Below are positions 7,264-11,563 of a stretch of DNA of 17,793 nucleotides, piece by piece. The stretch is taken from assembly GCA_943356425.1 (NCBI GenBank), contig CALRFE010000005.1, positions 1-17,793 on the forward strand. The letters are read 5' to 3'. The notes below the pieces were generated by a model that saw only the letters and a program-made list of their open reading frames with translations, made no database searches and was not told the origin of the DNA. The first letter of the stretch is position 1, and each line of letters begins with the position of its first letter. This DNA comes from Candidatus Nomurabacteria bacterium. Its GTDB lineage: Bacteria > Patescibacteriota > Minisyncoccia > Phycocordibacterales > UBA9973. Both the position numbers and the translations under genes were made by a program.

Positions 7264-7294
7264 TTGCACGTTTATTACGGCCAAGAGGTATACT
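7264..7294 (+). promoter_or_regulatory. Weak candidate promoter for the 159-residue orphan
   Basis: TTGCAC (7264-7269) and TATACT (7289-7294) with a 19-bp spacer, longer than ideal. The -10 is good and would give a 36-nt leader. Confidence 0.35.
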
Positions 7295-7336
7295 ATGGAT
7301 AAATAATCATTCACCTTTAAAACCATACGGCAACTG

Positions 7337-7816
7337 ATGTCCTCTCAAATTAGTGCGCAATGCATCTATCCCAAAGGCGGTGACGAGCATGAAGAACTCA
7401 AAGAAGCTCTTAAAATGATAGAGCAAACGACGAGTATCTCATATACACCATGCGACCAGTCTTTCGAAGATATTAATAAAAATGTTGCCATCGCGCTTAA
7501 TGAAAAAATTACCGTCGTAATTCTTTGGAAAATGTTTTCAGTCACTTTTATAAGCTACCTGCATCTTATCTCAGCAGGGAATCCTTTCATTAAAATCATT
7601 GTTTCAGATAATATTATCGATAAAGAACGCCAACAAAAAATGTGTGGCGGGCGATATAAGGACCTCGATATCTCCTTTATTGGTAGAGCCAAATACATTC
7701 CAAACATATTGGAAAACTTAGAGCGTACTCCAGTGGCAGGGATCATCCCATCATACGAAAACACAAATGATTTTATTAAAAGAATCCAAGCAAATCAAAG
7801 ATTAAAACAACGATAG
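7337..7816 (+). CDS. Uncharacterised 159-residue protein
   Basis: I do not recognise this protein. It looks soluble, with alternating beta strands and helices: AQCIYPKG near the start, ITVVILWKMF at about 58-67, IKIIVSD at about 85-91 and LDISFIGRAKYIPNILENL at about 109-127. This resembles a small Rossmann-like or flavodoxin-like fold, but no catalytic signature can be assigned. There are three Cys residues and no signal peptide. The gene has a possible promoter upstream and a shared bidirectional terminator downstream, so it is probably a single-gene unit. The ATG at 7337 follows a leader with TTTAAAACC and no Shine-Dalgarno. Coding is likely from length and the surrounding signals. Confidence 0.65.
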   Translation: MSSQISAQCIYPKGGDEHEELKEALKMIEQTTSISYTPCDQSFEDINKNVAIALNEKITVVILWKMFSVTFISYLHLISAGNPFIKIIVSDNIIDKERQQKMCGGRYKDLDISFIGRAKYIPNILENLERTPVAGIIPSYENTNDFIKRIQANQRLKQR

Positions 7817-7833
7817 TAACTTTCGGATTAAAT

Positions 7834-7867
7834 AAAAAAGTCCTTCAGATTTCTGAAGGACTTTTTT
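7834..7867. terminator. Bidirectional terminator between the orphan gene and the ZIP gene
   Basis: A perfect 15-bp stem, 7834-7848 with 7853-7867, has A6 and T6 ends and the loop ATTT. It lies between convergent genes. Confidence 0.9.
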
Positions 7868-7876
7868 ATACAAAAA

Positions 7877-8602
7877 TTACGAAAGGAGTCGCGTAACAAG
7901 AAACATGAACAGGACGCCGATGACGGTCGCGAGCATCGTTTTCCAAGAAGAATGCGTGCTGTGCGCTTCGGGTAAAATATCTGCGACACCGATATAGAGC
8001 AAAAAACCCGTAAAGAATCCGAGGTAGACGACGAGTGATTTTTCAGAAAGTGAAAAGAAAAGTGTTGAGATACCGCCCAAGACCGGCGCGATCGCATCGA
8101 GAAACAAAAATTTGAGCGTGCGTGCGCGTTCGTTCTTGTGACGGAGCATGAGCGAAACCGTATTTAATCCATCAGAAAAATCGTGCGCAATGACAGCAAG
8201 TGCGATGACGATTCCTACCCCGCTTCCCAATTGAAACCCAAGTCCGATCGCCACACCGTCCAAGAATGAGTGTCCAGCAAGTGCAGCTGCTTGAAGCATC
8301 CCTACGTGTGGATGTGTGTGTGGGCCATAATGATCTTCGCTCGAGTGGTGAATGAGGATCGTTTTTTCTGCAATATGAAAAAGAAGGAATGCGACAACGA
8401 GCGCGATCATCGGCACGATCGGTGGCTGGCCTGTTGTTTGCAAGAGTTCAAACATTTCTGGCAAGAGATCAAAGGCGATGACTCCCAAAATGATCCCAGC
8501 AGTCAATCCGAGGATGATATGGAGACGATCCCGATATTTGAGCCCCACTAATCCTCCAAAAAATGTGGAGAAGAATGTGAGCGCAATAAAAATGATTGGC
8601 AT
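7877..8602 (-). CDS. ZIP family divalent metal transporter
   Basis: A 241-residue multi-pass ZIP (SLC39-type) transporter, which moves zinc or other divalent metals into the cytoplasm. About eight hydrophobic helices are visible. The metal-binding helices carry HSFLDGVAIG (His111, Asp115) and HDFSDGLNTV (His140, Asp144), the signature of transmembrane helices 4 and 5. A His-rich cytoplasmic loop (HHSSEDHYGPHTHPH, residues 85-99) precedes helix 4 and is typical of metal sensing or delivery. Length fits small bacterial ZIPs of the GufA/ZupT kind. The promoter's -10 ends six bases before the ATG, so the mRNA is predicted to be leaderless or nearly so. No metal regulator site is recognisable. Confidence 0.93.
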   Translation of the reverse strand: MPIIFIALTFFSTFFGGLVGLKYRDRLHIILGLTAGIILGVIAFDLLPEMFELLQTTGQPPIVPMIALVVAFLLFHIAEKTILIHHSSEDHYGPHTHPHVGMLQAAALAGHSFLDGVAIGLGFQLGSGVGIVIALAVIAHDFSDGLNTVSLMLRHKNERARTLKFLFLDAIAPVLGGISTLFFSLSEKSLVVYLGFFTGFLLYIGVADILPEAHSTHSSWKTMLATVIGVLFMFLVTRLLS

Positions 8603-8608
8603 AGATAG

Positions 8609-8636
8609 AGAGTAGCATTTCTTTCGTAAAATGCAA
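8609..8636 (-). promoter_or_regulatory. Promoter of the ZIP gene (nearly leaderless transcript)
   Basis: On the minus strand TTGCAT (8631-8636), a 16-bp spacer and an extended -10, TGC then TACTCT (8609-8614). The expected start point falls at or next to the ATG at 8602. Confidence 0.55.
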
Positions 8637-8767
8637 TTTAGAAAAAATAATTAAGGATAGGCGAACCTCCCGCGACTCTCGTCGTGCCGTCGCACTCCTC
8701 GGTCTGGGCACCAGCTCATCTATTTTTTCTACTGAAAAAATATGATTCCGCTGTTCGATTCGCCTAT

Positions 8768-8789
8768 GCGAGACAAGCAGTTGTCTCGC
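8768..8789. mobile_element. 22-bp hairpin inserted in a tRNA-Gly fragment
   Basis: Arms GCGAGACAA and TTGTCTCGC flank the loop GCAG. It splits an otherwise perfect inverted copy of the tRNA-Gly 3' end, and the trinucleotide TAT is present on both sides (8765-8767 and 8790-8792) where the intact sequence has it once. This is the footprint expected of an insertion with a 3-bp duplication. Confidence 0.6.
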
Positions 8790-8797
8790 TATCCCGC

Positions 8798-8837
8798 ACA
8801 AAAAGAAAAACCGGCTTTCGCCGAGTTTTTCTTTTTG
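8798..8837 (-). terminator. Terminator after tRNA-Gly(UCC)
   Basis: On the minus strand, directly after the tRNA discriminator base, an A-rich arm pairs with a T-rich arm through a GCCG stem capped by a GAAA tetraloop, about 17 pairs with one bulged base. The 3' arm is T-rich (GTTTTTCTTTTT). It would stop transcription just before the inverted copy of the tRNA 3' end. Confidence 0.75.
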
Positions 8838-8908
8838 TGCGGGATAGGCGAATCGAACGCCTGCCAACAGTTTGGAAAACTGTAGTTCTACCACTAAACT
8901 AATCCCGC
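8838..8908 (-). tRNA. tRNA-Gly (anticodon UCC)
   Basis: A 71-nt cloverleaf on the minus strand. Acceptor GCGGGAT pairs with ATCCCGC, the D arm is GTTTAGTGGTAGAAC, the anticodon stem ACAGT/ACTGT holds the loop TTTCCAA with anticodon TCC, and the T arm is AGGCG TTCGATT CGCCT. The discriminator is A. CCA is not encoded (ACA follows), so it needs the Cca enzyme. It lies 69 bp downstream of tRNA-Pro on the same strand, probably in one transcript. Confidence 0.95.
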
Positions 8909-8930
8909 AAAAATGGTCGGGGTAGGAATC

Positions 8931-9096
8931 GGATATTATTTCTGGACTACAAATTATTTAAAAGGAGAATTTCTTTGTCGGGGTGCAGGGAATCGAACCC
9001 TGCCCTCTTGTTCCCAAAACAAGTATACTACCGATATACTACACCCCGACAAAGAAATCCTAAAAATTCATAATTTGTAGTCCAGAAATAATATCC
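8931..9096 (-). mobile_element. tRNA-Pro unit between perfect 27-bp inverted repeats
   Basis: 8931-8957 and 9070-9096 are perfect inverted repeats of 27 bp. A second, inner perfect pairing of 16 bp (TTTCTTTGTCGGGGTG and complement) joins the bases next to the tRNA with its acceptor stem. The unit contains one complete tRNA-Pro and lies between two pieces of another tRNA-Pro (8917-8930 and 9097-9191). The simplest reading is a 166-bp palindromic unit inserted into an older tRNA-Pro gene while supplying a working copy. Confidence 0.6.
8978..9048 (-). tRNA. tRNA-Pro (anticodon UGG)
   Basis: A 71-nt cloverleaf on the minus strand. Acceptor CGGGGTG pairs with CACCCCG, the anticodon stem CTTGT/ACAAG carries the loop TTTGGGA with anticodon TGG, and the T arm is CAGGG TTCGATT CCCTG. 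The discriminator A73 and C1-G72 are typical of tRNA-Pro. CCA is not encoded. Flanking inverted repeats extend the acceptor stem by about nine pairs on the primary transcript, which should make the precursor unusually stable. Confidence 0.94.
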
Positions 9097-9191
9097 CCAA
9101 AACAAGCATACTCCCGATTTTCTTGGTTTCAGCAGAAACCTTAGAAAATCGCAGTCCAGCGCAGTCGTGGCTACCGATATACTACACCCCG
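9097..9191 (-). pseudogene. Interrupted remnant of a second tRNA-Pro gene
   Basis: Read on the minus strand, 9191-9171 repeats the 5' end of tRNA-Pro (CGGGGTGTAGTATATCGGTAG) and 9112-9097 repeats its anticodon arm (AGTATGCTTGTTTTGG, one change). Between them is a roughly 52-bp insert flanked by the near-identical octamers CTCCCGAT (9111-9118) and CTACCGAT (9171-9178). The insert and edges form a hairpin, 9116-9150, with the loop AGCA. A matching 3' fragment (TCGGGGTAGGAATC) is at 8917-8930, beyond the intact tRNA. The promoter lies upstream of this remnant, which suggests it marks the original locus. Confidence 0.75.
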
Positions 9192-9226
9192 ATTTCTGAA
9201 ATATATTTTCAAAATTTAACTTCCCT

Positions 9227-9254
9227 ATCTTAGCACATTTTCCCATAAAAACAA
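9227..9254 (-). promoter_or_regulatory. Promoter of the tRNA-Pro/tRNA-Gly unit
   Basis: On the minus strand TTGTTT (9249-9254), a 16-bp spacer and an extended -10, TGC then TAAGAT (9227-9232). It would transcribe the tRNA-Pro remnant, the intact tRNA-Pro and tRNA-Gly. Its -35 lies 7 bp from the -35 of the divergent gene. Confidence 0.6.
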
Positions 9255-9261
9255 TGAGTCT

Positions 9262-9290
9262 TTGACAAAAATGAGTAGACCGCGTATGGT
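9262..9290 (+). promoter_or_regulatory. Promoter of the 177-residue orphan
   Basis: TTGACA (9262-9267), a 17-bp spacer and TATGGT (9285-9290). The predicted leader before the ATG at 9309 is only about 12 nt. Confidence 0.75.
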
Positions 9291-9308
9291 AAAGAAAAAC
9301 TCATTCCC

Positions 9309-9842
9309 ATGAAGACAGCTACTTTTAAATTCGGCAAATGCACCATTGGGATTGCAACAAAGATCCCCACCGGCAAACCGGACCGAGCGATCGCGCTTGG
9401 AGATTTAGGCAGAGAAAAATATATCTTTTTTTACCGCGGCAAACTTCCAGAAATAGACATGCGAACAAATATGATATACCGGACTGAAATCCTTAAATTT
9501 ACCAACAGAAACTCACCCAAACCACAGCATTATCTCACGAAGGAGAAATTCGTAGAGGATACTTTCCTGATATTACTCATCCAAAGAGTGAACAAAGTTG
9601 AATACAATGAGAGGAACATCGCTACCTATGTGGAACACGAATCTACCAGTCGAAGATCATATCTCGTTGGAATGGCGAACAAGCGTTCTATTATTGTAAC
9701 TACAACAGAAAATGAAGAACGCGTGCAATATGTCATTAAAAACGAAATTGAACTTGGCGGAGAAATTTGCGTCATCGAATGTCCTCCTGATAGCACCAAC
9801 CCGAATGCGAAAAAAGTATTTGTCATAACTGACAAAAAATAA
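9309..9842 (+). CDS. Uncharacterised 177-residue protein
   Basis: I do not recognise this protein. It is soluble, strand-rich and charged. The first part (KFGKCTIGIATKIPTGKPDRAIALGDLGREKYIFFYRG) looks like a beta-rich domain with repeated Gly and Lys. The middle has a Leu/Ile helix (FVEDTFLILLIQRVNKVEY, about 81-99). The end returns to strands (RSIIVTTTENEERVQYVIKNEIELGGEICVIE). There is no signal peptide, membrane segment or Cys cluster. It has a good promoter and a perfect palindromic terminator, so it is a stand-alone transcription unit and very likely a real gene. It diverges from the tRNA promoter with only 7 bp between the -35 boxes, so the two may influence each other. Confidence 0.72.
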   Translation: MKTATFKFGKCTIGIATKIPTGKPDRAIALGDLGREKYIFFYRGKLPEIDMRTNMIYRTEILKFTNRNSPKPQHYLTKEKFVEDTFLILLIQRVNKVEYNERNIATYVEHESTSRRSYLVGMANKRSIIVTTTENEERVQYVIKNEIELGGEICVIECPPDSTNPNAKKVFVITDKK

Positions 9843-9847
9843 TTTTA

Positions 9848-9895
9848 CTAAAATAAAAAATCTGAAACACATGTGTTTCAGATTTTTTATTTTAG
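9848..9895. terminator. 48-bp perfect palindrome acting as terminator
   Basis: 9848-9871 and 9872-9895 are exact complements with no spacer; the tip is CACATGTG, so a few central bases would form the loop. T-rich runs on both strands make it a likely bidirectional terminator for the orphan gene (+) and yraN (-). Confidence 0.88.
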
Positions 9896-9902
9896 AGCGT
9901 AA

Positions 9903-10313
9903 TTAAATAATAATATTTTCAATACGAGACACTTTTGCTTGATTGTCAAAAAGATCTAAAAATACACAAATAAGATCAAGTTGCCATTCTCTATTATCAG
10001 GGACATTTTTATCGATCAAATATGTTTGAATTGTCCTTAATAGTCTTTTAAGTTTCCATGCGTGCATATTTTCTTCCGGACGATATTTCTCAGTTTCATA
10101 TTCAATGTCCTTTATGTTCGCAAGCGCGCAAGAAACAGTTTTTACTTCAATAAAATAGAGCTTTTTTGATTTTTCCGCAATAATATCGATTTCACCCCAT
10201 TTACGCGTATAGTTTCTTTCTAAAACAGAATACCCGTGTTTCATGAGAAACTTTACTGCGACTGACTCCCCTATCTCACCTATTTTTTGTTTCTCTGTTG
10301 TGAATACCTGCAT
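9903..10313 (-). CDS. yraN: UPF0102/YraN family endonuclease-like protein
   Basis: A 136-residue UPF0102 protein with a restriction-endonuclease-like fold. The family pattern is clear: IGEIGESVAVKFLMKHGY at 11-28, LERNYTRKWGEIDIIA at 31-46 and FIEVKTV at 54-60. Asp43 and the EVK pair (Glu56, Lys58) form the PD-(D/E)xK-like metal site. The physiological role is unsettled; a link to Holliday junction or recombination work is suspected from the fold and frequent neighbours. It starts 13 bp after the Nudix stop on the same strand and is probably co-transcribed with it. It ends near a 48-bp palindromic terminator. The interval between the two genes contains one arm of the Nudix-flanking inverted repeat. 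Confidence 0.92.
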   Translation of the reverse strand: MQVFTTEKQKIGEIGESVAVKFLMKHGYSVLERNYTRKWGEIDIIAEKSKKLYFIEVKTVSCALANIKDIEYETEKYRPEENMHAWKLKRLLRTIQTYLIDKNVPDNREWQLDLICVFLDLFDNQAKVSRIENIII

Positions 10314-10326
10314 TAGCTTATAGGTT

Positions 10327-10833
10327 TTAGTTGTTAGCTTTTAGCTTCAAATACAACTCCAATGCGCGTTCTAAAATCCGATCTCCGATCGTTCCCCAAT
10401 CAAAGTATTCTTTTATATCCTTTGGGTCGATAATGGCGATTTCTGTAACAGTTCCTGCCGGGTCTGAAACAAAAGGTCCAAAAGGTTCTACGTTACACAT
10501 GAAACGGAGCTGGTAGATGAATGAATTATCTCTGGTATCTATCACTTTTTGATATCCAATAGGCTTAGAATTCAATACTTTCATATTAGATTCCTCTTGT
10601 GTTTCACGTGAAAGCGTTTGTTCAAATGTTTCCCCCGCTTCAATTGTTCCACCAACCAATCCCCATGCATTCTTTTTCCCACCAAATGCTATGACTATTT
10701 TGTTTCCCATGAAACAAACGCCGTAACATTGACGACATAATTCATAAGGCAAAGTAGAAAAATCATCACAATCTTGATATTCAAACAAATACTTTACGCC
10801 ACTATGTCCGATGTATTCTGAATTTAATTGCAT
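10327..10833 (-). CDS. Nudix hydrolase
   Basis: A 168-residue Nudix-domain protein. Such enzymes cleave nucleoside diphosphates linked to another moiety, using Mg2+. The Nudix box is at residues 62-84: G62, E68, R76-E77 and E80-E81 are all present, so metal binding should be intact. Two positions differ from consensus: the hydrophobic residue after RE is Thr78, and the Gly near the end is Asn83. Upstream GNKIVIAFGGKKNAWGLVGG is typical of ADP-sugar or NTP-type members; a short Cys-bearing stretch (LCRQCYGVCF) precedes it. Substrate cannot be assigned. It sits between inverted repeats and ahead of yraN. The coding sequence contains two parS-like 16-mers (10600-10615 and 10701-10716). Confidence 0.92.
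   Translation of the reverse strand: MQLNSEYIGHSGVKYLFEYQDCDDFSTLPYELCRQCYGVCFMGNKIVIAFGGKKNAWGLVGGTIEAGETFEQTLSRETQEESNMKVLNSKPIGYQKVIDTRDNSFIYQLRFMCNVEPFGPFVSDPAGTVTEIAIIDPKDIKEYFDWGTIGDRILERALELYLKLKANN
10600..10615. promoter_or_regulatory. parS-like site inside the Nudix gene
   Basis: TGTTTCACGTGAAAGC matches the classical ParB site TGTTTCACGTGAAACA at 14 of 16 positions with the CACGTG core intact. Confidence 0.6.
10701..10716. promoter_or_regulatory. Degenerate parS-like site inside the Nudix gene
   Basis: TGTTTCCCATGAAACA matches the parS consensus at 14 of 16 positions; both mismatches fall in the central CACGTG, so binding is doubtful. Confidence 0.35.
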
Positions 10834-10874
10834 TTTTCTATAAACTAAAACCTATAAACTTGAAACTAATTCAT

Positions 10875-10890
10875 GGTTACACGTGTAACT
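10875..10890. promoter_or_regulatory. parS-like palindrome
   Basis: The 14-bp palindrome GTTACACGTGTAAC differs from the parS core only by a symmetrical pair of changes (T to A and A to T). It lies 26 bp from the best site. Confidence 0.5.
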
Positions 10891-10900
10891 TATCTCACGA

Positions 10901-10916
10901 CGTTTCACGTGAAACA
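10901..10916. promoter_or_regulatory. parS site (ParB binding)
   Basis: CGTTTCACGTGAAACA matches the classical chromosomal parS 16-mer at 15 positions, with the 14-bp palindromic core GTTTCACGTGAAAC perfect. ParB loads here to organise the origin region for segregation. No parA or parB gene is in the window. Confidence 0.8.
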
Positions 10917-11065
10917 ATTTACTCTTTATAGGACTTTGATACTGTTGTATAAAAATGTCTTTAATAAAAAGCCTTACAAATAAAGGACTTTTCGACAAAA
11001 TAGGTAATTTTTGAAGGACGGAGACAAAATTTCGATGATGTCCTTTATGAACAATGTACACACGG

Positions 11066-11074
11066 TTATCCACA
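11066..11074 (+). promoter_or_regulatory. DnaA box
   Basis: TTATCCACA is the consensus DnaA box. It stands alone; I find no second consensus box in the 10858-11276 gap. With parS sites 150 bp away it hints at an origin-proximal location, but a single box does not define oriC. Confidence 0.5.
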
Positions 11075-11091
11075 GAAACAAGTATAAATAG

Positions 11092-11149
11092 TGTGGTCAC
11101 AAGTATTTTTTGTTCCGTCGAACAAAAAATCTCGCGACCCCGCCTCGCG
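11092..11149 (-). repeat. Modular repeat unit B, 3' of tRNA-Arg
   Basis: Plus-strand order: TGTGGTCACA (11092-11101), 3 nt, a hairpin with 11-bp arms ATTTTTTGTTC/GAACAAAAAAT around CGTC (11105-11130), 3 nt, then GCGACCCCGCCTCGCG (11134-11149). The ends and spacings are identical to unit A but the hairpin is different. Confidence 0.8.
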
Positions 11150-11163
11150 GAGAAAAGTAGCCT

Positions 11164-11213
11164 TGTGGTCACACATAAAATTCTGCTGAATTTTTGCGCG
11201 ACCCCGCCTCGCG
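11164..11213 (-). repeat. Modular repeat unit A, 3' of tRNA-Arg
   Basis: Plus-strand order: TGTGGTCACA (11164-11173), 3 nt, a hairpin with 7-bp arms AAAATTC/GAATTTT around TGCT (11177-11194), 3 nt, then GCGACCCCGCCTCGCG (11198-11213). The GC-rich end is itself a hairpin (GCGCGA with TCGCGC on the minus strand). Confidence 0.8.
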
Positions 11214-11230
11214 CCGTCGCGCTCCGGCTC

Positions 11231-11279
11231 GCACAAGTGCAGCGAAAAGTAATAAAGATTACTTTTCTTAGCCTTGTGC
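11231..11279 (-). terminator. Candidate hairpin terminator after tRNA-Arg
   Basis: A 10-bp stem GAAAAGTAAT/ATTACTTTTC (11244-11253 with 11258-11267) with a 4-nt loop lies inside an outer 7-bp pairing of GCACAAG (11231-11237) with CTTGTGC (11273-11279). The outer arm includes the last bases of the tRNA. The T-tract is short (TTACTTTTC), so termination is plausible but not certain. Confidence 0.5.
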
Positions 11280-11348
11280 GCCCGGCAGGAATCGAACCCA
11301 CATCCACGGTTCCGAAGACCGGTACTCTATCCGTTGAGCTACGGGCGC
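11277..11348 (-). tRNA. tRNA-Arg (anticodon UCG)
   Basis: A 72-nt cloverleaf on the minus strand. Acceptor GCGCCCG pairs with CGGGCGC, the D arm is GCTCAACGGATAGAG, the loop CTTCGGA gives anticodon TCG, and the T arm is GTGGG TTCGATT CCTGC with two wobble pairs. The discriminator is A and CCA is not encoded. It has its own promoter. It is followed by a hairpin and two tandem modular repeats. Confidence 0.94.
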
Positions 11349-11363
11349 ATAAAAACATTTAAA

Positions 11364-11392
11364 AGTATACAGTAAATCGAGGTAATAGTAAA
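11364..11392 (-). promoter_or_regulatory. tRNA-Arg promoter
   Basis: On the minus strand TTTACT (11387-11392), a 17-bp spacer and TATACT (11364-11369), 15 bp before the tRNA 5' end. Confidence 0.7.
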
Positions 11393-11425
11393 TTATCTTT
11401 ATTTCCCAATGAAAAAAGAGGTAAA

Positions 11426-11454
11426 TTGCTTTATTACCAATAAAATACTATAAT
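11426..11454 (+). promoter_or_regulatory. Promoter of tRNA-Gly(GCC) and probably cca
   Basis: TTGCTT (11426-11431), a 17-bp spacer and a perfect TATAAT (11449-11454). Transcription would start near 11461, 23 nt before the tRNA. No separate promoter is evident before cca. Confidence 0.75.
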
Positions 11455-11483
11455 TGGCAATGTTATTTTATAAATAATAATCT

Positions 11484-11554
11484 GCGGGTATGGTTTAGTG
11501 GTAGAACACGTCCTTGCCAAGGATGAGACGGGAGTTCGATTCTCCCTACCCGCA
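11484..11554 (+). tRNA. tRNA-Gly (anticodon GCC)
   Basis: A 71-nt cloverleaf. Acceptor GCGGGTA pairs with TACCCGC, the D arm is GTTTAGTGGTAGAAC, the anticodon loop is TTGCCAA (GCC), and the T arm is GGGAG TTCGATT CTCCC. The discriminator is A; CCA is not encoded (ACTTTT follows). It is 9 bp upstream of cca, whose product would complete it. Confidence 0.96.
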
Positions 11555-11563
11555 CTTTTCAAA

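Larger units (their letters stand above)
8655..8852. repeat. Block bounded by copies of the tRNA-Gly 3' end
   Basis: The 11-mer GGATAGGCGAA from the tRNA-Gly(UCC) 3' end occurs at 8655-8665 and in the gene at 8842-8852, enclosing 176 bp. Within it, 8753-8767 plus 8790-8811 is an inverted copy of the tRNA 3' end and its flank (8825-8858), 34 bp long once the intervening hairpin is removed. The block also holds a GC-rich repeat (8671-8711) and a 22-bp AT hairpin at 8721-8742 (TATTTTTTC, loop TACT, GAAAAAATA). I see no gene in it. It resembles a tiny insertion at a tRNA 3' end. Confidence 0.7.
10315..10860. repeat. Inverted repeats flanking the Nudix gene
   Basis: TTATAGGTTTTAGT at 10318-10331 is exactly complementary to 10844-10857. 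Extended to about 22 positions the arms match with a few mismatches. The left arm covers the last Nudix codons and stop and ends just before the yraN ATG; the right arm lies just upstream of the Nudix ATG. Both arms contain short TTTTAG/TATAG sub-repeats. Confidence 0.7.

Noticed and set aside
7337..7816. Assigning the orphan to a nucleotide-processing or TIR-like Rossmann family
   Set aside because: Strand and helix order is suggestive, but no catalytic motif could be identified, so no function is claimed.
10858..11276. Full oriC
   Set aside because: Only one consensus DnaA box and no clear unwinding element or dnaA/dnaN genes. I report the parS cluster and the box, not an origin.
10852..11358. 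Long minus-strand open frame through the tRNA-Arg region
   Set aside because: It begins inside tRNA-Arg and runs through hairpins, repeats, a DnaA box and parS sites. Its residues show no domain character; the DNA signals explain the region better.
11498..11563. Possible upstream GTG start for cca
   Set aside because: It lies inside the tRNA-Gly(GCC) gene; the ATG at 11564 gives the normal Cca N-terminus.
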